Shown here: piece after piece, positions 46,901 to 58,050 of the stretch | Layout: each line of letters begins with the position of its first letter | Position numbering within the stretch: the first letter of the stretch is position 1 | Notes under the pieces: generated by a model | Seen by the model: the letters and a program-made list of their open reading frames with translations, nothing else | What the model was told of the DNA's origin: nothing | Databases searched by the model: none | Made by a program: the position numbers and the translations under genes | Assembly: GCF_019059575.1 (NCBI RefSeq) | Contig: NW_024882999.1 | Span: 88,741-152,740 of the forward strand | Source: Amphibalanus amphitrite | Lineage: Eukaryota; Arthropoda; Thecostraca; Balanomorpha; Balanidae | Reading direction: 5' to 3' | DNA: 64,000 nt

Positions 46901-47488
46901 TAATGGGGAGGCCAGTGATATAGGGATGGGTGACTGGACGAATGATCACATTCAATTAATCAATGTAATTACCACCCATAAGTTTGGCAGTGGTCATCGG
47001 GACTTCGAATGCCCTGTCCTTCACCTGCCCATCTGTGCCGCAAACCCAGCTGATCGGATCCCGTTATCCCTAATCCGAGCAGCGAAGAAGCATCTCGTGC
47101 ATCATGGTCTATACAATGAACAGAATCATCAAGCCTCTAAATTAAAAAGCATCTTCCATCAGATGTATTTGTATGCAAGGTGGATTTTGATCTACATCTC
47201 TCCCAGGTGGATCTCCATCTCAAGATCCCTATCTGGATCCATACCTCTCTCTGAGGTGTATCTACATCTATCTCAGGATCTCATCACTGTCTGGATCTCT
47301 CTCTGAAGATCCCTCTCGGGATCTCTTCAACGACTCTCAAGTTCCCCATCACCAGCTCTACTATCGAGTCTTTACAGCAGCAAATACTTCTCTCTTCGGC
47401 TACAACAGCCAAATGACAGTGGACCGCGGTGATTGATGAACCTCAAGATGCAGTTCTCTTTCTTTTTCTTTCTTTACCTTGCTACAAA

Positions 47489-47508
47489 TGGCGCCCAAAA
47501 CGTGGGGA
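47489..47508 (+). other. Primer-binding site, Lys-tRNA-like
   Basis: TGGCGCCCAAAACGTGGGGA starts two bases after the left LTR. Apart from two additional A residues it matches the complement of the 3' end of tRNA-Lys(CUU) (TGGCGCCCAACGTGGGG), a common retroelement primer. The match is from memory of the tRNA sequence. Confidence 0.7.
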
Positions 47509-48230
47509 TTTGATAATTCTCAAATTGCGAAGCTGGTAGACTGGCACAAGCCGCCGAACCCGAAGTTGATGAATTGAAAGTCAACCGTATGGAGAAGAGG
47601 AAGAAGTTGAAGAATAGAGCAGGTGTTCGAAATACTGGCAGCAGTGGAAATGAGCGTGCTGCAGGGGTCGATATGAAGAAAGAGGATGAGCTAAAGAAAG
47701 CCGTGTGAAGATGATGAAGCTTATGATGGTGGCTGATGACAGGAAAGTTGAAGAATTGAACAGGTGTTCGAAATACTGACAGCAGTGGAAATGAACGTGC
47801 TGCAGGGGTCAACGTGAAGGAACTGATGAGAGGAAGCGGTCTTACGAATACTGAAAAGGACATAGAAGAAGTTGTTGAAGATAAGATAAGGAAATGAAGC
47901 TGTTTCATGAACAAAGGATCAGACTAATACAGAAGACAGGCCGAAAATGCAACCTGACAATTGGTTGCATCAGCATATCAATTCTTCTACGTTCTGCTGT
48001 ACAACAAGTCCAAGTCACGGTCAGCTGCTGTATTGCAAAGGAGAGCTCGAACTTTCTAGAGTATTGAGGATAAAAGGACAGCAATATCAAAAGCAGAAGA
48101 GGAAGAAGAACAGGCGGAATGCTCGTGTTGTACTGAATCAAAATCAAACACGGTCGTCTTCACAACACAGCCAAGGCGATTATCATGTTGGTGAACGAGG
48201 AGAGGGTGCCAGGATGCTGCAAGACCAACT
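47509..48230 (+). other. Internal region of the LTR element, 5' part
   Basis: It contains two diverged copies of a ~137-bp block (AGGTGTTCGAAATACTG(G/A)CAGC at about 47621 and 47761) and a basic open frame at 47947-48324. No zinc knuckle, capsid or protease motif is visible. It may be an eroded gag region, but that is a guess. Confidence 0.4.
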
Positions 48231-48244
48231 GTCAAAAGATCCAT

Positions 48245-48830
48245 TCAGATGGGCTGCTGCAGAGATCACCCACCTGGGCTGCTGCGACGGCTGTCACCTG
48301 GTCCGCCGAAAGGTCGCTACCTGAGCTGCCACGGAGGTCATTTACCTGGGCTGCCACGTAGGCTGCCCACACGGGCCGCCGTGCGAGCTGCCCACCCGGG
48401 CTGCCAGGGAGCCCGCCACCCGGGCTGCTGTGGAAGCTCCCCACCCTGGCTGCTGTGGAGGCCGCCCCACCTGGGCTGCCATGGCAGGCTGCCACCCGGG
48501 CTGCCGTGAAGGCTGCCCACCCGGGCTGCCATGAAGGCTGCCACCCGAACTGCTGTGGAGGCCGCCCCACCTGGGCTGCCATGGCAGGCTGCCACCCGGG
48601 CTGCCGTGAAGGCTGCCCACCCGGGCTGCCATGGAGGCTGCCACCCGAACTGCTGTGGAAGCTCCCCACCCTGGCTGCCGGGGAGGCCGCCCCACCCAGG
48701 CTGCCATGGCAGGCTGCCAACCAGGCTGCCGTGAAGGCTGCCCACCCGGGCTGCCGTGAAGGCTGCCACCCGAACTGCTGTGGAGGCCGCCCACCTGGGC
48801 TGCTATAGAGGTCTTCACCCTCCTGAGAAG
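48245..48830. repeat. ~20-bp repeats in 102-bp higher-order units
   Basis: CACCCGGGCTGCC-type units of about 20 bp make up a 102-bp higher-order repeat (TGCTGTGGA(G/A)G starts at 48449, 48551 and 48653). Because 102 is divisible by three, frames stay open on both strands. One is a 225-codon minus frame (48232-48909) with GGQPSRQPGWQPA-like repeats. No homology is recognised. Confidence 0.75.
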
Positions 48831-49080
48831 CCACTTGCCGGACGGCCAACGACGACATCGGACCAACCAAAGTGGTTGGTGCACGTGACCCGGATCTGGT
48901 GAACGACAAACTGAGGTGGGGACGAGGAACAACAGGTGCGTGTGTGTACTGTACTAGGTATACGATGTCATTTTGTAGGCGTTGCGGAACTTAACATGAT
49001 TGTGTAGATTTAGATGAGTAAGGGGTGTGACTTTTTTGTATGAGTTGCGAGGACGCAACTAGGGTTGTTTGGACTGAAGA

Positions 49081-52000
49081 TGTAGCACGCTACATCTTTA
49101 ACATTTAACGTAGAATCTTTTCGGCACGGCTTGGTCCGGCAGTTCCCCCCCCCCCCTTCGCAGTCCGGTCACAGGCCTAGCCCTCCATTCACACACCCGT
49201 CGCTGCTACCGGGTGACGCACAGCTGAGCGGAGCGCTGCTGCTGCGCTCTCCTCCCCTCTCATTATTCACTACCCCCCCCCCGTCACCAGGCCCGCCATC
49301 CCCATTCAGCACTTTTCCCCAACTCCCTCAACGAGCACTGTCCGTGAGAATAGCCCGCAGTAGACACATCTGCGAGAAGACGATGCCGGTCACATCAGTA
49401 CGAACCGCCGAGGCACAGCTGAGTCAACAAGCTACGTCAGAACTGCGGCCGGCGGCGGCGGCGAGCGAGCACGTTAAGGTACTCTGTCACTTGTCACGTA
49501 CTCTGTCAGGTACCACAACAGCTGCGCCGCGCTGAGTCCCACGGAGGGAATGGCAAAACCAGAAAGATCCTACGGCAAGCAAAAACGCTGTAGTTCCAGA
49601 GGTCTTCGCAATGGGCAGCCGTTAAACTCTCATTACGACGCTCGCCTATGGAGACAGCTACCGCAGGATGAGCGATCCGAGCCTCCTCAAATAACGCTGG
49701 ATCAGTCAGATATGTCGACAGATCATGGAGCAGTGTCAAGGATGGATGCCGGCTGGAGCACACAGCCTCCTTTGTCGGGCACAGCAACCCAGGGTGAGTG
49801 AACCTGGCAAAACAGCCGGGTGACCGACCTCACAATGGCCTCATGAGGTAGTTCCAGAGATCTCCGCAGAGGAAGAAGGCGCTGACTTACGGCCACGCCC
49901 CGGTACGGTGGGCGGAGCAAGAGTGACGTCACAGGGGCGTTGGCGGCAGACGAAACGGAAGGAAACAAAATTTTGAATAAAATGAAATTGAAGAATCAAA
50001 ATTAAAACTCGAAAATCACAAACCTTTCGGGGATTGTTTTATGCCAGCGATTACTAAAATGATAAAGCACTCAACACGAAGACGATTCGACGGCCAAAAA
50101 TTGCAGGCACAGAGGAGCAAGGTGACTAAACAGGACAGAGGGCGCCATCTTACGGCCCCACCCACCAGAAGAAGGCAGAGGAAGATGACGTCGCAAGGGC
50201 GTGGCAGTTCCCCCCCCCCCCCCAACTATAAAAGGGTGCGCCACCCAACCAGAGGGAATCACAGTCGAGCAGCCGAGAGTCACAGTCCACAGCTGGAGCC
50301 GGAGACGCCATCTGGGAGCCGCCGCCAGTCCGGGGTCACCCGCGAGAAGCCTCTTCAGTTCGAGAACCAGAACCGAGGACAGCAGTCGACGCTTGTGACC
50401 ACACTGAGAAGCGGAAGCGCAGAGAAACTCCAGAATGTGAGTGTTGTTGAAAAGTCTGCTCAATCCCTGATCCTTGCCCCCCCCCCCTTGCCCAGCCTGC
50501 CGTGCCGTGACGACTGCCAAACATTTTCGGTTGCCATAAAATGCACTCTCAATTGGAATTGGAAAACTTAAATTACTTTGAACTTATTGGTCCAGACACC
50601 CTAGTAGCATATTAGGATCTGAATTGGGAAGGTCATGTCAGAGTCGCCAGCAAACCGTTATTGTCCGTCGGAATTCACGATTAGGCCGGGAGCGAGATGC
50701 TAAAATTTGAATAAGCAGCTCATTGTCACGAACGTTGAGATTGATGACATGATGCGTGTCAGCATTGAATAACGAATATGTCTTTGTGTTTGGCCAAGCT
50801 GGTTCGTTCGATTTATTATCGGCGGTAGTCAGGTGCGATTAAGATTTGAGGTTGGAATTCGTTTGTGAAATTAAGGGTGTAGATTCGTGCTGTACTCACT
50901 AAAAGTTGCTTTGCGAAATCATTGGTAATATTGCTGTAGGAATTAATTGCGAAGTCGAAATCAATTAGTGAACAGGTAAATACGGTTGACAGGGAATGTA
51001 ATGTTTTAAGGTGGCGACTGATTCATGCAATCGATCTATGAATATGGCTATGAGTTATGATTTTCAACAGATATGAATGCTTGAGCTTACGGCGGAATTT
51101 CTTCTGTTACTTAGGTGCAGAGTTGAGAGTAGTGGTTTGAGGTCGACGGTCTGACACTTTGCGACTTTAGATGGTCCTTGTACTTTGCGTCATTGTAGTT
51201 GCGAAATGTCGAGTAATAGGTAGATGTAGAATTGTTTGTGGTTAGAACTAATATGCGACTAATATAGGTACCGATCGTTGTGCTTTTGTAGAATAAATAC
51301 TAGAAAAATCATATCTTTTGGGAAAGATCGAAGGGGATACGGAGCTAGAAAAAAAACTTACGTGGAATGAAGCTGATGAGATGTCGAACAGGGAGATATT
51401 GCAGCGATATTTTACCAGATTCACACTCACTGACACATTCGTTGAATCTAACCGGCCCGAAGAGACCGCACACACCAGTACTGCACCGCGAGTGATGGCG
51501 CGCCCATCGCGGCGCGGCCTTGACAACTGTCGACTGTCGACGCGGCGCCGGCCGGCAGCCGTGGTAATCGTCGTTCGCGACGCGGGACCGTGCGCCGCTA
51601 GATGGCACATGAGAGCAGCGTCGGGAGTGGAGCAGCGGCCACAGTAGGGCAGTGGGCTAACCATAATTGGGGCGCGTGCGGTAGGTGAAGATCATTGTGT
51701 AGGAGCATGGTTAGTTGTGGAAAGTTGCAACGGGATAAGAACGTAAACAGTTAATGCATAATTTTAAATATGACATGCTATTTGATATTTAGGACTGCAC
51801 TTCGTTTGATGTGCATTGTTTACTGCTAATAGGATGATTTAAATTATATTTTCTATGAAAAGCTAGGGACCCCTATGACAATATTCTGGCACTCTATAAA
51901 GATAATTTGTATAGATAACTAGTAGCCCATCAGAAGCTATCGAACGAGTTTCAAGGAGTCATTTCCGTTTGAGCATTCAGCAATTCACTATGATACGGTG

Positions 52001-53809
52001 GAACACAACCAGACGACAGATCGGTGCGTACTAATTGGTTCTAGATCATCTGATGAAATCAAGAGCGGTTCAAGGTCTGCTAGGATTGTATACGAGAACT
52101 GATGATTAGGTTCACGCGTGCAGCAGCAATTAGGACTTGAGATTACGATTAGATGCGTTTCTGTTATTCGCGTTCTTGAGAGTTAGCGCCAATAATTACT
52201 CCACCAATATTGGCACAGGGCATTGTGAGGCACAGACGGCTTGTTTGCCCGCCTCCTATGGCGTAACGTTTACCAGCATGACTGTATGAGACACAGATGC
52301 ACTTCTCTAAACCCAAGTCCAGACCGGAATAATAAGAGGGACACACCGTCACGTACGCAGGGCATATGCACGTTTTCCGCCAGTGGTACCGGCCACTGTT
52401 AGTTTTCCCGCTTAGGTAACACTGGGTGAGAAGGCAGTGAGAGGTTTCTACGGCAGGGGGAAGGGGAAGATTGGCACAGTGTGCAGTGGAGAGTAAGTTA
52501 TGCCAAAGGCAAGAAGCCGAGGGTCAGGGGTGAGTCACCCAAAAGTGCGGATAAGGCGAGCCGTAGTGTCCCGAATAAGTCCTCATACTTATTTTGTAAA
52601 GGTACCTTAATCGGTACTGGACAGCCTCAGGGGAGGGAAGAATGTACTCCAGGACACGTAAGGCCTTGAAGAGTAAATCCCATGGTTTAAGGAGAGTTCC
52701 TGAGGAGAGTTCCAGGATATGAACGGTGGTCCCTGGGTCGTGAACGGGAATGTTACACGCGGACCGGAAGAGGGCATAGGTAATCTCTCCCGGATAGAGA
52801 GATAAGTCGGATATAAATCGTGTATGTGTGTACTATAAGTCTATCGGACGTGTAGTGAATCCCATAAATTAGTAGGGTGGATATTGGTGCAATTATTCTG
52901 GACGGCCCTGCGATAAGTATCTTTGTCGCCGGTTAGCGGAGCATGCACTGGATTTCGGAAAGAGACATTTATCTCGCCGGGGAGACCATGGTTTGTAAGA
53001 CGCCTAACACTATCGGAGGGAATTTCGGGGGCTACCAATTAAATTTGGGTGAATACATGAAATGTGAACGTAATGCGAGCAAGGGTGTGAGAATGATGAC
53101 GCATGAATCTTAGAGTAAGGCCGATAGGAATTTGGTAGAGTTCGGTTACGGCAGTCGAACAAATGATTCTTGAGGGCAACTTAAAACTAGCAACGCTAAT
53201 ACGAACTAAGTGGGCAATTTTCGTAATGGGGAGGCCAGTGATATAGGGATGGGTGACTGGACGAATGATCACATTCAATTAATCAATGTAATTACCACCC
53301 ATAAGTTTGGCAGTGGTCATCGGGACTTCGAATGCCCTGTCCTTCACCTGCCCATCTGTGCCGCAAACCCAGCTGATCGGATCCCGTTATCCCTAATCCG
53401 AGCAGCGAAGAAGCATCTCGTGCATCATGGTCTATACAATGAACAGAATCATCAAGCCTCTAAATTAAAAAGCATCTTCCATCAGATGTATTTGTATGCA
53501 AGGTGGATTTGGATCTACATCTCTCCCAGGTGGATCTCCATCTCAAGATCCCTATCTGGATCCATACCTCTCTCTGAGGTGTATCTACATCTATCTCAGG
53601 ATCTCATCACTGTCTGGATCTCTCTCTGAAGATCCCTCTCGGGATCTCTTCAACGACTCTCAAGTTCCCCATCACCAGCTCTACTATCGAGTCTTTACAG
53701 CAGCAAATACTTCTCTCTTCGGCTACAACAGCCAAATGACAGTGGACCGCGGTGATTGATGAACCTCAAGATGCAGTTCTCTTTCTTTTTCTTTCTTTAC
53801 CTTGCTACA
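49081..53809 (+). repeat. Right LTR (4,729 bp)
   Basis: Second LTR, starting TGTAGCACGCTACATC and ending CCTTGCTACA. The preceding bases (TTTGGACTGAAGA) are only a weak polypurine tract. Its TATA box is at 50227-50233. Confidence 0.9.
50227..50233 (+). promoter_or_regulatory. TATA box of right LTR
   Basis: Same TATAAAA and initiator context as in the left LTR. From this position it could drive transcription into the sequence right of the element. Confidence 0.55.
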
Positions 53810-54333
53810 TAGGCAAGGGTAACTTACTTTTCGTGATGTTTTTTTGACTGCATTTTTGGTAAAAGCTTCTCAGATCATGATTTCATGTAATATGGACACA
53901 TAAACACTCGGTGCACACATCAGTATACACACAGACACACACAGACATACAAACACATATAATTGACCTTGACCTAACTTGACCTGAAATGACCTTAGCA
54001 GCAAAAATCTGGTCGGGTAGTGTGACAAAGAGGTTCTAGCTGGCTTGGCACCAGAAAACGGCATCGTCATCGGTATATGCTAAGCAGCGCACTTGATATC
54101 CAACGGTGACCCAAAACAGCAACATTTTTTAGTTTGACGGACCCGACCTGGAAGGTCAATGACTGATCCGAGAAGGTAAAACTGGGTATCATTGGATTCG
54201 TCTCTTCCCAAATAATCTTTTTGGTCTTTACCGCGAAGCTCTATCTCCAACAGGAACGAAATGGCGCGGGGGTTGGCACCCCCCCCCATGTGCATTCTAG
54301 GATGGGAAAATGGCATGTGAGGGCGAGGGTTAA

Positions 54334-55437
54334 ATGACGGCCCATGGGGTCATTCTAGGTCAATCCAGGTCATGCCCAGCTGAAGTGTCCCCGTGCTGGT
54401 CATGAACACGAAACAAATAAGTACCTACACACTATAATACTTTCCCGCACCACAAACCTATCACAATATGCAAGATTTAATGAAAAATCGCTCCAAGATT
54501 ATACTAAATGCTGCAGTCATCACTTCATGATCTGCGACGACATCTCGCTACGACACAAAGTTTCACCTCGCTACGACACAAGGGTCAGCGTCTATCACAG
54601 AGAGTTCATGTGCAGGAAGGCCGAAGGGGGTGGCGTTATATCATCTCTCGCCAGTGGCGACTTTTCGTAAAGTAAAAAAAAAACTGACGAAAGTTTGTAG
54701 CTCTCCTCCTGACACATCAAGAAAAACAAACAACCTTTTTCATATCTCGCGTTTTACAGCGGTAACGCATGGAGTGGAGAAGTGTAGTGATTTTATGTTA
54801 AGTATGGAGTGGCGCGCGTCGTGGCGCCAAAGAATTATCGGTTTTAATGAAATAAGAATGCCTACCACAACCACACAGTGAGACGAGGACCGTAGTACAA
54901 TGTTGTAAATGAATCTGTTTCGTAAACTGTCAAGATCAAGATCAAGACCTCAGCTGGCAACATGAGCGTGGAGTTTCTGCATAATGTTTATGCGAAATGG
55001 TATCGACCGTCATTTCTTAAACAAAAGTAAATGTACCAAATCTGTCACCACTGCCAGCACTGCTCGTCAAGGATGACAACAGGCCAAAGTAAACAAAAAA
55101 CTGCTGATGTTGACTTTGTTGCATGGAAACCGAAACAACAAGCAGAGAAGTGTCTTCAATCTAGTATCGCTTGAAACCGTCAGACATGTGCAACCGAGCT
55201 GGAATAATTATGTCCAAGGCCGACTGAGTTACGCTGCTCCGGGCATGAACCTTTGCTGCCACCTAGCAACTGAGCCTGAAACTATAGTTTGCGCTCCGCC
55301 GCGGGGATAGCGCGCGGCGCTGGTGGCACCTGCAGTCCCCAGTTCTGAGCCGGGACAACCGCAGGAACGGCTCCGCCGAACAATGGAGAGCACAATAAAT
55401 ATTATCCAAAGGAAAGCCGAACAGAGTAGCATGTACG
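54334..55437. other. Unassigned intergenic stretch
   Basis: Short open frames only and no recognised family. It separates the retrotransposon nest from the YTHDF gene. Confidence 0.3.
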
Positions 55438-55445
55438 CAGCACGC

Positions 55446-55775
55446 CAGTGTCCCAAAATTTGCCAGTTTGGGTGGGAAGTGACATCCAAATCAAAATAAT
55501 TTTCCACTCTCACCTACAATTTTCAGTGCAATTTTTCGCTCACTATTTTACCAATAAAGAGCATCTGCGTGTACCTTTTTTTCTCCCTCCATATTCGATT
55601 CGCCTATCTTATAAATTAGCTCACACATCCTCAGAAATTCACAAATAAATTGTTGATCCCTGTTTCCGCTCCCTTTCTGTGCCATTCTGACGGAGAAGTG
55701 TCCACTTTCAGCCCTTTTTGTAGTGACGAATATTCCCCTCAGACACCCAAGCCAAAATATAATTTTGGGACACTG
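55446..55775. mobile_element. hAT-like MITE with CAGTGTCCCAAAATT ends
   Basis: Ends CAGTGTCCCAAAATT and AATTTTGGGACACTG are exact inverses. CAGCACGC is directly repeated outside both (55438-55445 and 55776-55783), an 8-bp duplication. No coding capacity. It lies just 3' of the YTHDF gene and is related to 1733-2026. Confidence 0.85.
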
Positions 55776-56010
55776 CAGCACGCGAGTGTAATAAGCCCGT
55801 TAAATAAGCCCACTTGCCGGCGCAGCTCAGTGATTACCATCGCCAAGGACGGATACACGACAAGTAGGCGAAAATACATGAGAAGATACTATCGACAATA
55901 TTTTCTCAACGACGGAGCAGAGCGTTTCAATAATAATCCCGCACTTTACAGAGTGAGCAGGCAATCACCCCCCCCCCCCCATCCCACAGCCTCAGCAGGG
56001 CGCGACCCAC

Positions 56011-57419
56011 CTTGTTTGGAGCTGGATGGTGCGCCGCCGGCCGGCGACCCTCCTCCTCCTCCTGACGCTGCTCGTAGTGCACAAAATCGTCGAAGATGGA
56101 GGTGCGGTGGTTGAACGCGTGGATGATTTTGAGCACCTGGCGGCCCTTGTCGGCCGGCACCTCCTGCGTGTCACGAGAGTTTGTCACCGGCTTATTCTCG
56201 TTGTTCTCCAGCCGGATGTGACGCAGCTGAGAGTTCGGCACGTCCTTCACGTAAATCCACTTTACTTTGAACTGACCCTTCCACTTGTCCTGCGCCCAGA
56301 CCGAGGACGACGAGCTATAGTCCACGGGCGAGAGCATCTGCGCCATGCCGCAAAAGTGGCCGCTGCCGTTCACCGAGTACAGCAGGTACACCGGGCCCTT
56401 GCCGTCGCGCTCGCGGAACGCCGAGTCCAGCCGTTTGTTGCCGTGCTCAGTGCTGGCCCAGATCTCGTACTTGATGGAGCGGTGGATGTCGTCCTCCGAG
56501 TACGACTTGATCACGAAGAAGCGCGCTCCCTTGGCGCTCAGGTCGAACTCCTTGGGGTTGTACTCGTTGCGGTCGCGCAGCTCGTCCAGTACCGGGTGCG
56601 TGGGCGGGGGCGGCGGCGGCGGCGGCTGCGCGGGCGGCGCCTGCGGGTAACCGAGAGGCGGCTGGCCGCGGCCGCGCGGCGCCAGCCAGCCGGGCCGCGC
56701 GCCCACCGCCGCCGGACCCACCGACTTCGGAGCGCCGTTCTTGCCGTCCCACACGCCGATGGTGTCTCTGGGCGCGGGGCCGGCCATCGGCATCACCACC
56801 TTGCCGCCGGCCAGCGGCGCCGCGCGCGCCGGCTGGCTGGCGATACTGGCCCACGACTTTTTCTGCGGTCCCCCGGCGGCCGGCGCCAGCTCACCGCACA
56901 TGCGCGGGTCGTGCGCCGGCTGCTTGGGGTCCATGCTGAGCCGCTGCATGCCCTGTTCAACCTGTTTGACGGAACGCTCCTCACCGCCGTACGCGGCCGG
57001 GTCGCCACGATAGTAGTCCCCGTATTTGCGGCCCATGCCGCCGCCCCAGCCGGCCGAGTAGTCACCATTACCATGAAACGGTCCGTATCCGCCAAATCCC
57101 GGCTGGCCGAAGCCACCGAAGCCCTGTCCACCAAACACTCCGTCCATTCCGTAGCTGTCGGGCTGCACGGGCGGCTGGCTGTAGCCGCCCATGAAGGCCA
57201 GGTGGTCGCCGCCGCTGCTCCAGGCGCCGTCGCCGACGCCGAACGCCTGGTAGGGCGGGTAGCCGGCGGCGCCGCCGTAGTAGCTCGACAGGTAGGGGTC
57301 GGCCGAGGCAGCCAGTCCGGTCATGGCCGTGCTATAGTTGGGCTGGTGCTGAGAGCGCCAGCCGTCGAACGCCGCCTCCTCTGGCTCCGCTACGCTGGCC
57401 GCCTCCTTCGGCGCATTTC
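56011..57419 (-). CDS. Ythdf: YTHDF-family m6A reader, main exon
   Basis: The exon encodes 470 codons between an acceptor (GAGCAG at 57425-57420) and a donor AACAAG|GTGGGT. The N-terminal two thirds is low complexity, rich in Gly, Tyr, Pro and Ala, with family landmarks [19 protein letters not shown] and IGVWD. The C-terminal YTH domain (about 56530-56060) contains [66 protein letters not shown] and TSIFDDF. The Trp residues of the m6A cage are present (IW, VW and KW). YTHDF proteins are cytoplasmic readers of m6A that affect mRNA decay and translation. If the donor is not used, the frame adds 27 residues to a stop at 55927-55929. The GC-rich antisense frame over this exon is a shadow. Confidence 0.95.
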
Positions 57420-58050
57420 CTGCTCGCCAACCAGCCAAGGGGATGGGTGGGGTCAGTTCACGTCAGGTGTGAGACACACATTGCAGCCAGATTTTAATCA
57501 TTATTGGACCAGCAAACTTACAAACATTCCTTTACTAGCACATGATGAACTAGAACTATGAAGAGAGTTGAAGAGAACCTGGTCACAAAATGAAACAGTT
57601 CTTTTAGAGTTGTTTTTACTTTTAAGGTTAAGGTTGGAAGGATGAATTACTTTGCTCTGAAGCTACAAACTGCTGGCCGCAGGGTGTAACGAAATTATCC
57701 GGACATCTATTTTTCGCCATATCTGTTCGCACATTTCCTTTTTCTGATGTTAGAAGCGGGAATATTGGATGAATACGTGCCTCTGGTATCGGTTCTCAGC
57801 TTAGCAGTGACCTGACCTTGCGAGGTGACTCTTTCTTCGAGTAAGAGTCGAGTCACCGGAGGGCTCATTTGATAGTTTTCGTACAAGGTAGAGACGAGAG
57901 AAAGGAGTAGGTACAGTTCTCCTTTCATAGTAAAACTGCACATCGGTGGCATGGCGGCATCCATGGGGGCATGAGCCAGAAGCTGGTCTGCCAGTAGCTG
58001 GACACTAACAGCAGCAGTTAGCTGCAGCCAGTTGTACATCTGCCTGAGGC
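57420..58050 (-). other. YTHDF intron, 3' part
   Basis: Non-coding sequence upstream of the main exon. A pyrimidine-rich tract precedes the acceptor. Nothing else is recognised. Confidence 0.6.

Larger units (their letters stand above)
42757..47486 (+). repeat. Left LTR (4,730 bp)
   Basis: Nearly base-for-base identical to 49081-53809. By eye the differences are two substitutions (near 44147 and 47187) and a few homopolymer lengths. The promoter is near 43.9 kb, so U3 would be about 1.2 kb and R plus U5 about 3.5 kb. An AATAAA at 44968-44973 may mark the end of R. Open frames inside the LTR are short and lack family features. Confidence 0.9.
42757..53809 (+). mobile_element. LARD-type LTR retrotransposon, complete
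   Basis: The 11,053-bp unit consists of two 4.73 kb LTRs around a 1,594-bp interior. TAGG is duplicated on both sides (42753-42756 and 53810-53813). Each LTR begins TGTAGCA and ends TGCTACA. A primer-binding site follows the left LTR. No gag, protease, reverse transcriptase or integrase was found in the interior or in the LTRs. LTRs more than four times longer than the rest are characteristic of non-autonomous LARD elements, which rely on proteins of a related element. I cannot assign it to Ty3/gypsy or Bel/Pao. Confidence 0.85.
42085..54333. mobile_element. piggyBac-like MITE hosting two later insertions
   Basis: Left end CTAACCCTCGCCCGCACATG (TTAA with one change), right end CATGTGAGGGCGAGGGTTAA. 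With the hAT MITE and the LTR element removed, the remaining roughly 0.9 kb resembles the other TTAA MITEs (G-run hairpins, AGGTCA clusters). Confidence 0.65.

Noticed and set aside
42807-47306. Frames inside the LTRs (for example 46887-47306) that look conserved between two copies
   Set aside because: Identity reflects the two LTRs of one recent insertion, not selection. No retroviral or other domain was recognised.
47509-49080. Gag or pol remnants in the LTR element's core
   Set aside because: No zinc knuckle, protease, YXDD or integrase HHCC/DDE motif could be read in any frame.
56026-57561. A 511-codon plus-strand open frame and other frames overlapping the YTHDF exon
   Set aside because: They are the complement of a GC-rich YTH exon with strong family matches on the minus strand. 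They show low-complexity Arg/Val/His composition and no domain.
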